Assembly: GCA_041484845.1 (NCBI GenBank) | Contig: JBGPIK010000025.1 | Coordinates: forward strand, 1 to 31,534 | Length of the DNA: 31,534 bases | Direction of reading: 5' to 3' | DNA from: JBGPIK01 sp041484845 | Lineage (GTDB): Bacteria > Desulfobacterota > Binatia > UBA9968 | Shown: piece by piece, positions 8,581 through 15,983 of the stretch | Layout of the letters: the number at the start of each line of letters is the position of its first letter | Numbering within the stretch: position 1 is the stretch's first letter | The notes under the pieces: generated by a model | The model's database searches: none | Told to the model about the DNA's origin: nothing | What the model saw: the letters and a program-made list of their open reading frames with translations, nothing else | Translations under genes and position numbers: made by a program

Positions 8581-9561
8581 TTAGAGAAACGCTTCCCGGA
8601 CAAAAAGACTCTCCAACGGCGGCGCTGCTGTGAGCAGCCCTTGTTCCACTTCATAACGCGCCAGGGCGGCGAGGGTGCGTTTTTCTGTCTCGCCGAGCAC
8701 ATACGCATAGGGATCTTCGCCTAACACTGCCGCCTCCCGCTCTTGCCCGGCAATCTGCTCCGGTTTTAAGTGTTTCCCCGAGAGTTTTTTCGCTTCGCGG
8801 AATGCGGCGATGATTTTGGCCGGTAGATCGGGATATCTCTCAACCGCCGCCTCCTTCATCGCCACTAAATGGATGATTGGATAGATGCGCGTCTCCCGGA
8901 TCCAGCGGATGATTTCATCGGTGTCATCGAAGAGCGGCTTGACTCCGGAAAACTGGCCCATAACTTGGGGCAGCACCCCGCCACCGAAGATCCCGGCGTA
9001 GCCTGAATCGCCGGCCACAAGAGCAGCGCCCAAATCTCCCTGGCTCAGCAACTTTGCCAGATGTGATTTTTCCTCACCGAAGGGCGGCGGGGGATCGAGT
9101 CGTTCGACTTTAACCGGGAGTTCCCGGCCGATATAGACCTCGCGCCCGGACACGTACCATTTCATGTCGGTGGTTTTAAGACCGTACGCGTCGAGCAAAA
9201 AACCGCGCGCCCATACCACTGCGGTTGCGCCGTAGCGGAAGCAACCGATCTTTTTTCCCTTGAGTTCGCTCGGATGATTGAGGCGTCCTGCGCAATAAAA
9301 GATGTTGCGCTGGCGCGGCCCGCGTTCAAAAAAAATCGGCAGCGCGATATATCGGAAGCCTCTCTCCCGTGTGCGGAGATAGGTTGCCGCTGAGTATTCT
9401 CCCACATCCCACTCGCCCTGGGCAAAGCGATAATGGCGCTCGCCGGGACTGGGATCGTGAGTGATTTGGAGGTCGTACCCATCAATGCCGATCTCGCCGT
9501 CAATCAATGCACGAGTGCGCGGGTGATACGGAAGTCCGAGAGTGATTCGCGGCCTGGTCAT
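8581..9561 (-). CDS. 4,5-dihydroxyphthalate decarboxylase-like / substrate-binding-fold protein
   Basis: This 326-residue protein has a periplasmic-binding-protein type 2 fold without a signal peptide. The opening RITLGLPYHPRTRALIDGEI, then QGEWDVGEYSAATYLRTRERG and RNIFYCAGRLNHPSELKGKKIGC (split here by eye), match the family that includes Pht5-type 4,5-dihydroxyphthalate decarboxylase and cytosolic NMT1-like proteins. Members either decarboxylate hydroxylated phthalates or bind aromatic acids; sequence alone does not decide. The ATG at 9561 has GAGG seven bases upstream and lies 12 bp after the dienelactone hydrolase stop, so the two are almost certainly co-transcribed. Confidence 0.8.
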   Translation of the reverse strand: MTRPRITLGLPYHPRTRALIDGEIGIDGYDLQITHDPSPGERHYRFAQGEWDVGEYSAATYLRTRERGFRYIALPIFFERGPRQRNIFYCAGRLNHPSELKGKKIGCFRYGATAVVWARGFLLDAYGLKTTDMKWYVSGREVYIGRELPVKVERLDPPPPFGEEKSHLAKLLSQGDLGAALVAGDSGYAGIFGGGVLPQVMGQFSGVKPLFDDTDEIIRWIRETRIYPIIHLVAMKEAAVERYPDLPAKIIAAFREAKKLSGKHLKPEQIAGQEREAAVLGEDPYAYVLGETEKRTLAALARYEVEQGLLTAAPPLESLFVREAFL

Positions 9562-9573
9562 TGCGGCCCTCGT

Positions 9574-10317
9574 TTAACCAGCCGTTCCAGCCCGCGCGGA
9601 GGCGGTCGTCGACAGGTAACGGCTAAAGAATTCCAAAGTGCGCGGCCACGAAGCCTCTTCGGCGCGGCGGCGATAACTTTCTTTGGTGTTGTCCATGAAC
9701 GCATGCCCCGCATTGGGGTACGTGTAAAACTCGTGCACCTTACCGAATTTATTCAGCTCCGCGGCGAGCTTCTGCATGTCTTCAGGCGATGGATTTTTGT
9801 CTTCCGCACCGAAGTGGCCTTGGATCGGACAGTATATTTCCGCAGTGCGTTCAAATGGAGATGGCAGGTCTCGGCCCCAGGCGCGAAAGGTATTTCCCGG
9901 ATAGAATGCCACGGCGGCTTTGAACGCCGGATTGACGGCGGCCGTCAGGTAAACCACGCGTCCCCCCATGCAAAAGCCGATAACGCCTAAACGGCTGCCA
10001 TCGACGCCGGCGTGGCTCTGCAAAAAACCGATCGTAGCGTTGATATCGTTGATAACCCGGCGATCACTGAGGCGGGATCGCCGCGTGACAAGGTCGTCCG
10101 TACAGTCGGGTCCGTCGCGGTGATACAAGTCCGGCGCGGCGGCGCCATAGCCGGCCTGCGCCAAGCGTTGAGTCATGTTCTGCATGAATTCATCGATGCC
10201 GCCTTGATGCTGGACTACGACAATGCCCGGGAAGGGACCTGCGCCTTCGGGTGTGCTGACATGCATCCGCATCAGGCTGCTATCCGATTCTACATGCTGC
10301 CAGCCGGTTAGAACCAT
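9574..10317 (-). CDS. Dienelactone hydrolase family protein
   Basis: This is an alpha/beta hydrolase of 247 residues. The catalytic triad is visible as C116 in IGFCMGG, D173 in FGAEDKN and H205 in NAGHAFMD; Cys rather than Ser is typical of dienelactone hydrolases, which open dienelactones in chloroaromatic and hydroxymuconate pathways. The start at ATG 10317 is firm because AAGGAGGTTTA precedes it directly; the frame also runs upstream to 10392 without a comparable site. It is the first gene of a minus-strand run with the decarboxylase-like gene (12-bp gap) and perhaps the histidine kinase. This context suggests handling of an aromatic ring-cleavage product, but the substrate is not known. 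Confidence 0.88.
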   Translation of the reverse strand: MVLTGWQHVESDSSLMRMHVSTPEGAGPFPGIVVVQHQGGIDEFMQNMTQRLAQAGYGAAAPDLYHRDGPDCTDDLVTRRSRLSDRRVINDINATIGFLQSHAGVDGSRLGVIGFCMGGRVVYLTAAVNPAFKAAVAFYPGNTFRAWGRDLPSPFERTAEIYCPIQGHFGAEDKNPSPEDMQKLAAELNKFGKVHEFYTYPNAGHAFMDNTKESYRRRAEEASWPRTLEFFSRYLSTTASARAGTAG

Positions 10318-10719
10318 TAAACCTCCTTGAAGTTGGCCGCTATCGCGATCATCGTTTTTATTGCCGGTGTGAGGTTGGGTGCATTGGCGCAAAACGTTTT
10401 GAGTAATTCGTTGCCGTTAGCTGCCGTGTATCGCAGCCGTACAGAGGTGTCAAGTAACTGTGGCGGAACGATTCAACCCGGGTTCCGCGGTTAGAAGTGG
10501 TGTGGAGCGCTCGGCGTAAGCCCTACACAGCGAAGACCATGGGCCTGGGCCCCTTAGCGGCCACTCGGCTTCGGTGAATAGATAAATCTCTGAAGACGAA
10601 GCGCAGCGGCGGGCCAAACGCCAAAGAAGACCTTGAAACGATTCGCTTCTGTGTCTTCGCCGCTCCGGGCTTACACCGAGCGCGGACGTTGGTCTCAATT
10701 TCAACCGCGGAATCCCTGT
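10318..10719. other. Intergenic region without a convincing gene
   Basis: This stretch of about 400 bp lies upstream of the dienelactone hydrolase gene and downstream of the HAD gene. Two overlapping minus-strand frames (about 10450-10704 and 10523-10723) are open but Arg/Ser/Pro-rich, lack good ribosome sites and match no family I know. A palindromic GGGCCTGGGCCC sits near 10540. It may hold the dienelactone hydrolase promoter and a decayed repeat or gene remnant. Confidence 0.4.
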
Positions 10720-11421
10720 TCAATCGAACAAGAGGGGAAATATTTCGTTCAAGCTGCCGACGCAGTAAAAAAGAGGCGACGCGGGTTGACGGCTGCGATT
10801 TACCAGGATCGCTTTCAATCCGACACGGCTTGCGCCGCGGAGATCATTCGTTTCGCTGTCCCCGATATGCGCCGCATGAGCGGCATCCAAACCATGTTTT
10901 TGTAGGGCAGCTTGAAAAATTCGCGGATCGGGTTTGGCATGGCCCACCGCGCTCGAGACAAAAACCTCATTAAAACAGTCAGCAATGCCGAGGCCGGCGA
11001 GAATCCGGCGCAGGCGCGAGTCGAAATTCGAAATCACGTCTAAGATCAACCCGCGGTCTTTTAATGCCGCGAGCGTCGCAGGGACTTCGGGGTAGAGTGT
11101 CCATGCCGCGGCTCCGGCGAAGTATTCAAACAGCTCGGAAAAATAATCGTCAAAACGATCAAAACGCCCCCATTGCTCAAATACGCGCAGCACCAAATTT
11201 CTCCACCACTCCCGCTCTAGGTCGCCGAGGTGCGATAGGTTGGCTCCGGGAAACGCAAGCGGGGGCGCGGCGTCGAAACAGCTACGGAATCGCTCCGTGA
11301 GCTCGGACGAGGGGACGTTCAAGCCGTATTTTTCTGCGAGCAGGGCGTAACTCTCCCCGACTCGTCGTTTCGGTTTGATCAGCGTGCCTGCCGCGTCGAA
11401 GAAAACCGCGTTGATAGCCAT
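10720..11421 (-). CDS. HAD superfamily IA hydrolase (HDHD3/REG-2-like)
   Basis: This 233-residue haloacid-dehalogenase-fold phosphatase has all four motifs: motif I FFDAAGTL, motif II VISNFDSR, motif III Lys in GHAKPDPRIF, and motif IV IGDSETND. A helical cap lies between motifs I and II. Motif I has Ala where most phosphatases have the second Asp of DxDGT; this is also seen in the REG-2/HDHD3-like subgroup, which suggests that assignment. Substrate is unknown, probably a small phosphorylated metabolite. It is divergent from the nicotinamidase-like gene with about 54 bp between starts, so the two promoters overlap or abut. Confidence 0.87.
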   Translation of the reverse strand: MAINAVFFDAAGTLIKPKRRVGESYALLAEKYGLNVPSSELTERFRSCFDAAPPLAFPGANLSHLGDLEREWWRNLVLRVFEQWGRFDRFDDYFSELFEYFAGAAAWTLYPEVPATLAALKDRGLILDVISNFDSRLRRILAGLGIADCFNEVFVSSAVGHAKPDPRIFQAALQKHGLDAAHAAHIGDSETNDLRGASRVGLKAILVNRSRQPASPLFYCVGSLNEIFPLLFD

Positions 11422-11437
11422 AGATTCGCTGCCGTCG

Positions 11438-11467
11438 TTGGAAACGAAGTCAATGATTCCTTATAAT
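11438..11467 (+). promoter_or_regulatory. Predicted sigma-70 promoter for the nicotinamidase-like gene
   Basis: TTGGAA at 11438-11443 and a perfect TATAAT at 11462-11467 are 18 bp apart. Transcription would begin at about 11473-11475, directly at the ATG at 11476, and there is no Shine-Dalgarno sequence. The mRNA is therefore predicted to be leaderless or nearly so. Confidence 0.6.
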
Positions 11468-11475
11468 AGAGTTAC

Positions 11476-12060
11476 ATGCAACCGACCGATGCTCTGATTA
11501 TTATTGATGTGCAGAACGATTTTTGCCCTGGCGGTTTGCTCGGCGTCACGGGCGGGGACGAAGTAGTGCCCGTACTCAACCAATACATAGAGCAGTTTAC
11601 GCGGGCCAAGCTGAAGATCTTCGCCACTCGTGATTGGCATCCCGAAAATACCAGGCATTTCAAGATTCACGGCGGCCTGTGGCCACCCCACTGCATCCAG
11701 GGAACCAAGGGAGCGGAATTTCGCGCGGACCTCGCCTTGCCACATGAGGCGGTGATTGTGTCGGCTGGAATGGCTCCTGATGAGGAGGGCTATTCCGGGT
11801 TTGACGGGAAAGGTGACGACGGGGCGGGATTGGCAGATCTTTTGCGCGCATCGGGCGTGGAGAGAATCTTCGTCGGCGGTCTGGCGACAGACTATTGCGT
11901 CAAACAAACGGTGTTGGACGCGCTGAAACAGGGATTCAAAGTGGTCTTGCTCCAAGATGCCGTGCGCGGGGTAGATCTCCGAGCCGGTGACTCGGAACGC
12001 GCGATCGCGGAAATGGTCCGGGCCGGCGCATCGACAACGAGTTTGCGTGATTGTTGCTGA
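11476..12060 (+). CDS. pncA: Nicotinamidase/isochorismatase family protein, catalytic Lys replaced
   Basis: The 194-residue protein clearly has the PncA fold: D11 in IIIDVQNDFC, a metal site from D53, H55, H61 and H72 (TRDWHPENTRHF and PPHC), the GYSGFDG loop, and the nucleophile C141 in GGLATDYCVKQTV. PncA turns nicotinamide into nicotinic acid for NAD salvage. At the position of the catalytic Lys, which normally sits just before Gly ahead of the YSGF loop, the codon is GCT: the sequence reads VSAGMAPDEEGYSGF, giving A97. The Asp-Lys-Cys triad is therefore incomplete. It may be inactive, altered, or use another base. It is first in a plus-strand run leading to the CysQ-like gene and appears to have a leaderless mRNA. 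Confidence 0.87.
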   Translation: MQPTDALIIIDVQNDFCPGGLLGVTGGDEVVPVLNQYIEQFTRAKLKIFATRDWHPENTRHFKIHGGLWPPHCIQGTKGAEFRADLALPHEAVIVSAGMAPDEEGYSGFDGKGDDGAGLADLLRASGVERIFVGGLATDYCVKQTVLDALKQGFKVVLLQDAVRGVDLRAGDSERAIAEMVRAGASTTSLRDCC

Positions 12061-12148
12061 TGGCTCGCGCGGAGCTGGCTCCGGGTGTTTTGAAATCGGC
12101 AAATCTAAACGCACATGCGCGGCGGTATGTGTCGGACCGAGGAAAATT

Positions 12149-12973
12149 ATGACGATAATGGGCAATCACCTCTACAGTGAAGAATCAGCGGTCGCAGAGT
12201 ACGCGGCCAGAGAAGCCGGATCCATCATCATGCGGCTTTTCAAAGGGAAGTTTGACGTTCACGAGAAAAGCAAAAATAACCCGGTCACCAGCGCGGATCT
12301 GGCGGCCAATCGCAAAATTCACGACATTATCCTGGACCGATTTCCACAGGACGGATGGCTTTCGGAGGAAGATATGGATAGCACGGACCGGCTAAGCCTT
12401 TCCCGCGTCTGGGTGATCGATCCCATTGACGGAACGAAAGAGTTTATCGAAGGCGTGCCGCAGTTCGCGGTTTCCATCGGTTTCGTGGTCGACGGTTGTC
12501 CTAAAGTGGCGGTGGTTTTTAATCCGGCCGAAGATCGCTTCTATCAGGCGGCGTCGGGACAAGGGGCCTACCTCAATAAGCAGCCCATTCGCGTAACACC
12601 GCGCAACGATATCGACGGCGCGCTGCTCTTGGTCAGCCGATCCGAGCCGCAGCGGAAGTTTCAGGTTTTTGTCGACCGCTGTGAAATCAAACCGGTCGGC
12701 AGCATCGCCTTTCGATTGGCTAAAGTGGCGGGTGGTGATGGTGATGGGACGCTGACGTTTCGCTCCATCCGCGAATGGGATATATGTGCGGGTGTTTTGA
12801 TGGTGCAGGAAGCCGGCGGAAAAGTCGTGGACGGTAACGGCAACGAGCTTCGCTTCAACCGGCAGGAGGCGCGCCATCGCGGGGTTGTCGCTGCCAATGG
12901 CCATTTGGCCGACGGGCTGCAGAATTTGTGGATGAAGGCCATATCGGAAAGCACGGACGTGCGTTCCTCGTAA
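12149..12973 (+). CDS. Inositol monophosphatase family protein (CysQ / 3'-phosphoadenosine phosphatase-like)
   Basis: This is a 274-residue Mg-dependent phosphatase. Metal-site motifs are present: LSEED (E73/E74), WVIDPIDGTKEFIEG with D91 and D94, and REWDICAGVLMVQEAGG near the C-terminus. The GTKEF version of the DPxDGT motif is more common in CysQ-type bisphosphate nucleotidases, which remove the 3'-phosphate from PAP, than in plain inositol phosphatases, but this is not decisive. ATG 12149 was chosen for the GAGGA just upstream and fit to family length; the frame also overlaps the pncA-like gene back to 11987. It lies 88 bp after that gene and 17 bp before the zinc-ribbon gene. Confidence 0.87.
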   Translation: MTIMGNHLYSEESAVAEYAAREAGSIIMRLFKGKFDVHEKSKNNPVTSADLAANRKIHDIILDRFPQDGWLSEEDMDSTDRLSLSRVWVIDPIDGTKEFIEGVPQFAVSIGFVVDGCPKVAVVFNPAEDRFYQAASGQGAYLNKQPIRVTPRNDIDGALLLVSRSEPQRKFQVFVDRCEIKPVGSIAFRLAKVAGGDGDGTLTFRSIREWDICAGVLMVQEAGGKVVDGNGNELRFNRQEARHRGVVAANGHLADGLQNLWMKAISESTDVRSS

Positions 12974-12990
12974 ATGGATGAGCAGAGATT

Positions 12991-13314
12991 ATGGCTCGTT
13001 GCGCATACTGCGGAGAGAGTGCCGGGCTGATGTCGCGCCTGTGCCGGGATTGCAAAAGTCTTATGGCGCGAGTCGATGAACTGCGCGGCCGTGTTGGCTA
13101 TGGAGAATTTCTCGACGGCCTGGAGCGCACCGGAGTTGCCAAGGAAAAGATTTTGGCTTTTCTTAAAGCCGACCCGGACGGCAAAGGCAGTGTTCAAGAT
13201 CAAATAACCGCTGAAATGACAACGGGATTGATGCAGATCATGGGCATTGCCGGACGCCAGACGCCGAAGGAAGTTAAAAAAATCCGAGATTCCGTCAGCA
13301 AAAATTCCAAATAA
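12991..13314 (+). CDS. Small zinc-ribbon protein of unknown function
   Basis: This 107-residue protein has C4-x2-C7 and C18-x2-C21, which should form an N-terminal zinc ribbon, followed by a mostly helical region (VDELRGRVGYGEFLDGLERTG and on) and a Lys-rich C-terminus. I do not recognise the family. There is no membrane segment. The ribosome site is weak (GAGCAGAG). It sits 17 bp after the phosphatase gene and ends 13 bp before the start of the first Rieske gene, so co-expression with the Rieske pair is likely. A cluster-binding helper role is only a guess. Confidence 0.7.
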   Translation: MARCAYCGESAGLMSRLCRDCKSLMARVDELRGRVGYGEFLDGLERTGVAKEKILAFLKADPDGKGSVQDQITAEMTTGLMQIMGIAGRQTPKEVKKIRDSVSKNSK

Positions 13315-13327
13315 CGCCACATTCGGC

Positions 13328-13807
13328 ATGACCATCACGATTTACTTGTCGATTTTTTTTCTTGTTCTCTATGCCGCCGGACTGGTCATTCACCGATCTA
13401 TTTTTCATCGAGACAAGCGACGCATGCAGGACGAGAGCCGCGAGGGTGGACGATTGATTGCCAAGGTGGAGGAGTTGCCGCCCGGTCGCGTTAAAAAGTT
13501 TTGGCTCATTTGTCGGACTTGTCGCGTCGATGCGTTTCTGGTCAACGATCAAGGGAGTTTTTATGCCTACATCAATCGATGTCGTCATATGCCGACTCCA
13601 TTAGACTTTATGCGCGACCAGTTCCTTAGCGAGGACCGACGGCATCTCATGTGTTATACCCACGGGGCCCTGTATGAGACGGCGACCGGACTTTGCATCG
13701 CGGGACCGTGCAAGGGAGAATCGCTTTACCCGCTGCCGGTTCGTGTGGATCGCGGCGATGTCTTGGTGGGGTGCCCGGAAGGGGACCTGTCCTATTCAAA
13801 GGAATGA
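13328..13807 (+). CDS. Membrane-anchored Rieske [2Fe-2S] protein
   Basis: This 159-residue protein has one N-terminal membrane helix (about 3-22, ITIYLSIFFLVLYAAGLVIH) followed by a basic stretch (HRSIFHRDKRR), which places the C-terminal domain in the cytoplasm. The Rieske ligands are C85-R-H87 and C109-Y-T-H112. The disulfide cysteines of the cytochrome bc1 Rieske protein are absent, so it resembles Rieske ferredoxins. An additional CRTC (62-65) could bind metal. ATG 13328 was chosen because the membrane helix begins there; the frame is open back to 13247, overlapping the zinc-ribbon gene. Its stop overlaps the start of the next gene in an ATGA, so translation is probably coupled. It is a paralogue of that gene. 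Confidence 0.85.
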   Translation: MTITIYLSIFFLVLYAAGLVIHRSIFHRDKRRMQDESREGGRLIAKVEELPPGRVKKFWLICRTCRVDAFLVNDQGSFYAYINRCRHMPTPLDFMRDQFLSEDRRHLMCYTHGALYETATGLCIAGPCKGESLYPLPVRVDRGDVLVGCPEGDLSYSKE

Positions 13808-14196
13808 CGTCGGCGATGACCTCGGCTCATGCTAAATACCGGTCCAAGGGAAAGTTTGTCGGTCGGGTGGGAGAACTCGCCCATGGCCAGAGCAAGAAAT
13901 TCACATTGCGCCGTGGCGGACGCGACTTCGAAGCCATGTTGATCAATTGCCAGGGAAATTTCTTTGCGTATATGAACCGTTGTCCTCATGTCGGCCTCAC
14001 ATTGGATTGGGTCGATAACCAGTTTTTTACGGTCGAGAGCCGTTATCTTATGTGTGCCAACCACGGCGCCGTGTTCGAACCGTCCACGGGCGAATGCGTC
14101 TGGGGTCCGTGTGTCGGCGCGTCGCTTCAGAATCTGGCGTTGAACATTGAGGGGGGAAAAATATTTGCTCGCTATCCTGTCAATGAAGAGTTCTGA
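13804..14196 (+). CDS. Soluble Rieske [2Fe-2S] ferredoxin-like protein
   Basis: This 130-residue protein has Rieske ligands C60-P-H62 and C84-A-N-H87, with the same 24-residue spacing between pairs as the preceding protein. Matching blocks such as Y(I/M)NRC, LMC..HGA and GPC.G.SL show the two arose by duplication. It has no membrane helix. The ATG at 13804 overlaps the upstream stop (ATGA), with AAAGGA just before it; an ATG four codons later is an alternative. It likely carries electrons to an unidentified oxygenase or reductase, possibly working with the anchored paralogue. No oxygenase subunit is in the window. Confidence 0.85.
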   Translation: MTSAMTSAHAKYRSKGKFVGRVGELAHGQSKKFTLRRGGRDFEAMLINCQGNFFAYMNRCPHVGLTLDWVDNQFFTVESRYLMCANHGAVFEPSTGECVWGPCVGASLQNLALNIEGGKIFARYPVNEEF

Positions 14197-14234
14197 TCGG
14201 TCGCCACTGTCCGGCAATAACACGGGAGGAACCG

Positions 14235-14579
14235 ATGAGCGATTGTCTTTTCTGCGGCATTATCGAAGGCCGGATCAAGGGTGACGTTGTCTACCGCGAT
14301 GATTCCGTGGTCGCTTTTAGAGACATATTGCCGAGAGCTCCGGTCCATATTTTGATCGTGCCGCGCAAACATATAGCTACGGTGATGGATCTCGATCCGA
14401 GCGATTTGGGCTTGATCGGAGATATTTTCCGCGTTGCCGCCAAATTGGCGCGGGACGAGGGAATCGCTGGGACCGGTTTTCGGGTCGTCGTGAACTGCGG
14501 CGAAAATGCGGGGCAAAGCGTTTTTCACCTTCATTATCATTTGCTCGGCGGGCGCGTTTTGGGCTGGCCACCGGGATAA
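14235..14579 (+). CDS. hinT: HIT family protein, HinT-like purine nucleoside phosphoramidase
   Basis: The protein has 114 residues. The N-terminal CLFCGIIEG contains the C-x2-C zinc pair of bacterial HinT proteins. The histidine triad is H98-L-H100-Y-H102 in VFHLHYHLLGGR, where family consensus is HxHxHxx. HinT hydrolyses AMP-lysine and other aminoacyl or acyl adenylates in the cytoplasm. GGAGG precedes the ATG at good spacing. It is 38 bp after the second Rieske gene and 45 bp before gdhA, in the same plus-strand run. Confidence 0.93.
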   Translation: MSDCLFCGIIEGRIKGDVVYRDDSVVAFRDILPRAPVHILIVPRKHIATVMDLDPSDLGLIGDIFRVAAKLARDEGIAGTGFRVVVNCGENAGQSVFHLHYHLLGGRVLGWPPG

Positions 14580-14624
14580 AGAATGACGCACAATAGACGA
14601 TGTGACTAACGGAGGAGGGATTTT

Positions 14625-15884
14625 ATGGCAACCGTTGAATGGCGTAATGCCACAAGTGAAATGGCGGTCCAGCAGTTCGATATCGCCGCGGCCAAACTGA
14701 ACCTCGATGCGAATGTCGCCGGACGCTTGCGGCGCCCTGATCGGGCCATGATCATCAGCGTACCGACGAAAATGGATGATGGCCGGGTCCATGTGTTTAC
14801 CGGCTACCGGGTTCAGCACAACGACGTGTTGGGCCCATTTAAAGGAGGAGTTCGCTATCACCCCGCGGTGAATCTCGGCGAAGTCTCAGCGCTGGCGATG
14901 TGGATGACCTGGAAATGCTCGTTGGTGGGCTTGCCCCTGGGAGGCGCCAAGGGAGGTGTCGCCTGTGATCCCATGGACCTTTCGCGCAATGAGCTTCAGT
15001 CGATGACGCGCCGTTACACGGCCGAGATACTGAATTTTATCGGACCGGATGTCGATATCCCCGCGCCCGACATGGGGACCAACGAACAGGTCATGGCGTG
15101 GATGATGGATACCTACTCTCAGCACAAAGGCCACGCAGTGCCCGAGATTGTCACCGGTAAGCCGGTGGCGATCGGCGGCACGTTGGGGAGACGCGACGCG
15201 ACGGGCCGGGGAGTTGTTTACACTATCATTGAAGCGGCCAAGCACTTGGGTTTGGACCTGACCCAGTGCAACGCGGCGGTTCAGGGTTTCGGAAACGTCG
15301 GTTCCGTGGTGGCAAAAGAGCTTACCAACATCGGCATTAAGGTCATTGGAGTCTCAGACAGGACCGGCGGTTTCTATGACGCCAATGGCTTGCCGATCGA
15401 GCGGCTGCTCGAGGTTGCGGAAAAAACTCGTAGCTTGGAAGAGTGTCCTTACGGCGAAAAAATTAGCAACGCAGAAATATTAGAGCTTAAATGCGACATT
15501 CTTGTACCCGCGGCATTGGAAATGCAAATCACCAAGGAAAATGCCGGCCGCTTACAATGTCGGATTCTAGCAGAGGGAGCCAACGGCCCTACGACCGTCG
15601 AGGCGGACGCTATTCTCAAAGAGAAAAATATTTTTGTGATTCCGGATGTCCTGGCGAATGCCGGGGGCGTGGTGGTTTCCTATTTCGAGTGGGTGCAGGA
15701 TCTGCAGAATTTCTTCTGGAACGAAGAAGAGGTTAATAAAAAATTAAGAGACATTCTGGTTAAAGCCTTTCACGAAGTACTGGACATGAGCCAAAAGGAA
15801 AAGGTCGATATGCGGCTCGCCGCCTTAATGATCGGTATCGAGCGAGTGGCCCGGGCGATGCTCTGGCGCGGCCTGTATGCGTAA
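14625..15884 (+). CDS. gdhA: Glu/Leu/Phe/Val dehydrogenase (glutamate dehydrogenase)
   Basis: This 419-residue enzyme interconverts glutamate with 2-oxoglutarate and ammonia, with cofactor preference not readable. The substrate region PFKGGVRYHP, the catalytic-lysine loop PLGGAKGGV (K109), DIPAPDMGTN and the Rossmann motif GFGNVGS are all present, and the C-terminal segment VSYFEWVQDLQNFFW is standard. Length matches hexameric GDH of the shorter class. The start has GGAGGAGGG shortly upstream. It is the last gene of the run before a hairpin (15897-15926) and the separate efp gene. Confidence 0.94.
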   Translation: MATVEWRNATSEMAVQQFDIAAAKLNLDANVAGRLRRPDRAMIISVPTKMDDGRVHVFTGYRVQHNDVLGPFKGGVRYHPAVNLGEVSALAMWMTWKCSLVGLPLGGAKGGVACDPMDLSRNELQSMTRRYTAEILNFIGPDVDIPAPDMGTNEQVMAWMMDTYSQHKGHAVPEIVTGKPVAIGGTLGRRDATGRGVVYTIIEAAKHLGLDLTQCNAAVQGFGNVGSVVAKELTNIGIKVIGVSDRTGGFYDANGLPIERLLEVAEKTRSLEECPYGEKISNAEILELKCDILVPAALEMQITKENAGRLQCRILAEGANGPTTVEADAILKEKNIFVIPDVLANAGGVVVSYFEWVQDLQNFFWNEEEVNKKLRDILVKAFHEVLDMSQKEKVDMRLAALMIGIERVARAMLWRGLYA

Positions 15885-15959
15885 GCGGCGACGCTCGCTT
15901 TAACGCTCCCAGCGGCGCGTTGAAGCGGCGCCAATAAACTGCTAACAAAAAGGGGCATC

Positions 15960-15980
15960 ATGGCGCAGGAAGGAAAGTAG
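15960..15980 (+). other. Possible six-codon leader ORF overlapping the efp ribosome site
   Basis: ATG at 15960 opens the peptide MAQEGK and stops at TAG 15978-15980, three bases before the efp ATG. AAAGGGG lies upstream of it, and its codons contain the AGGAAGGA that serves as the efp Shine-Dalgarno. Translation of this mini-ORF would cover that site. It could be chance. Confidence 0.25.
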
Positions 15981-15983
15981 AAA

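Noticed and set aside
10450..10723. Two overlapping minus-strand frames between the dienelactone hydrolase and HAD genes
   Set aside because: Both translations are Arg/Ser/Pro-rich, lack good starts and overlap each other; probably non-coding or decayed sequence.
15897..15926. Hairpin after gdhA as an intrinsic terminator
   Set aside because: The stem is good but no T-run follows, so it was not called a terminator.
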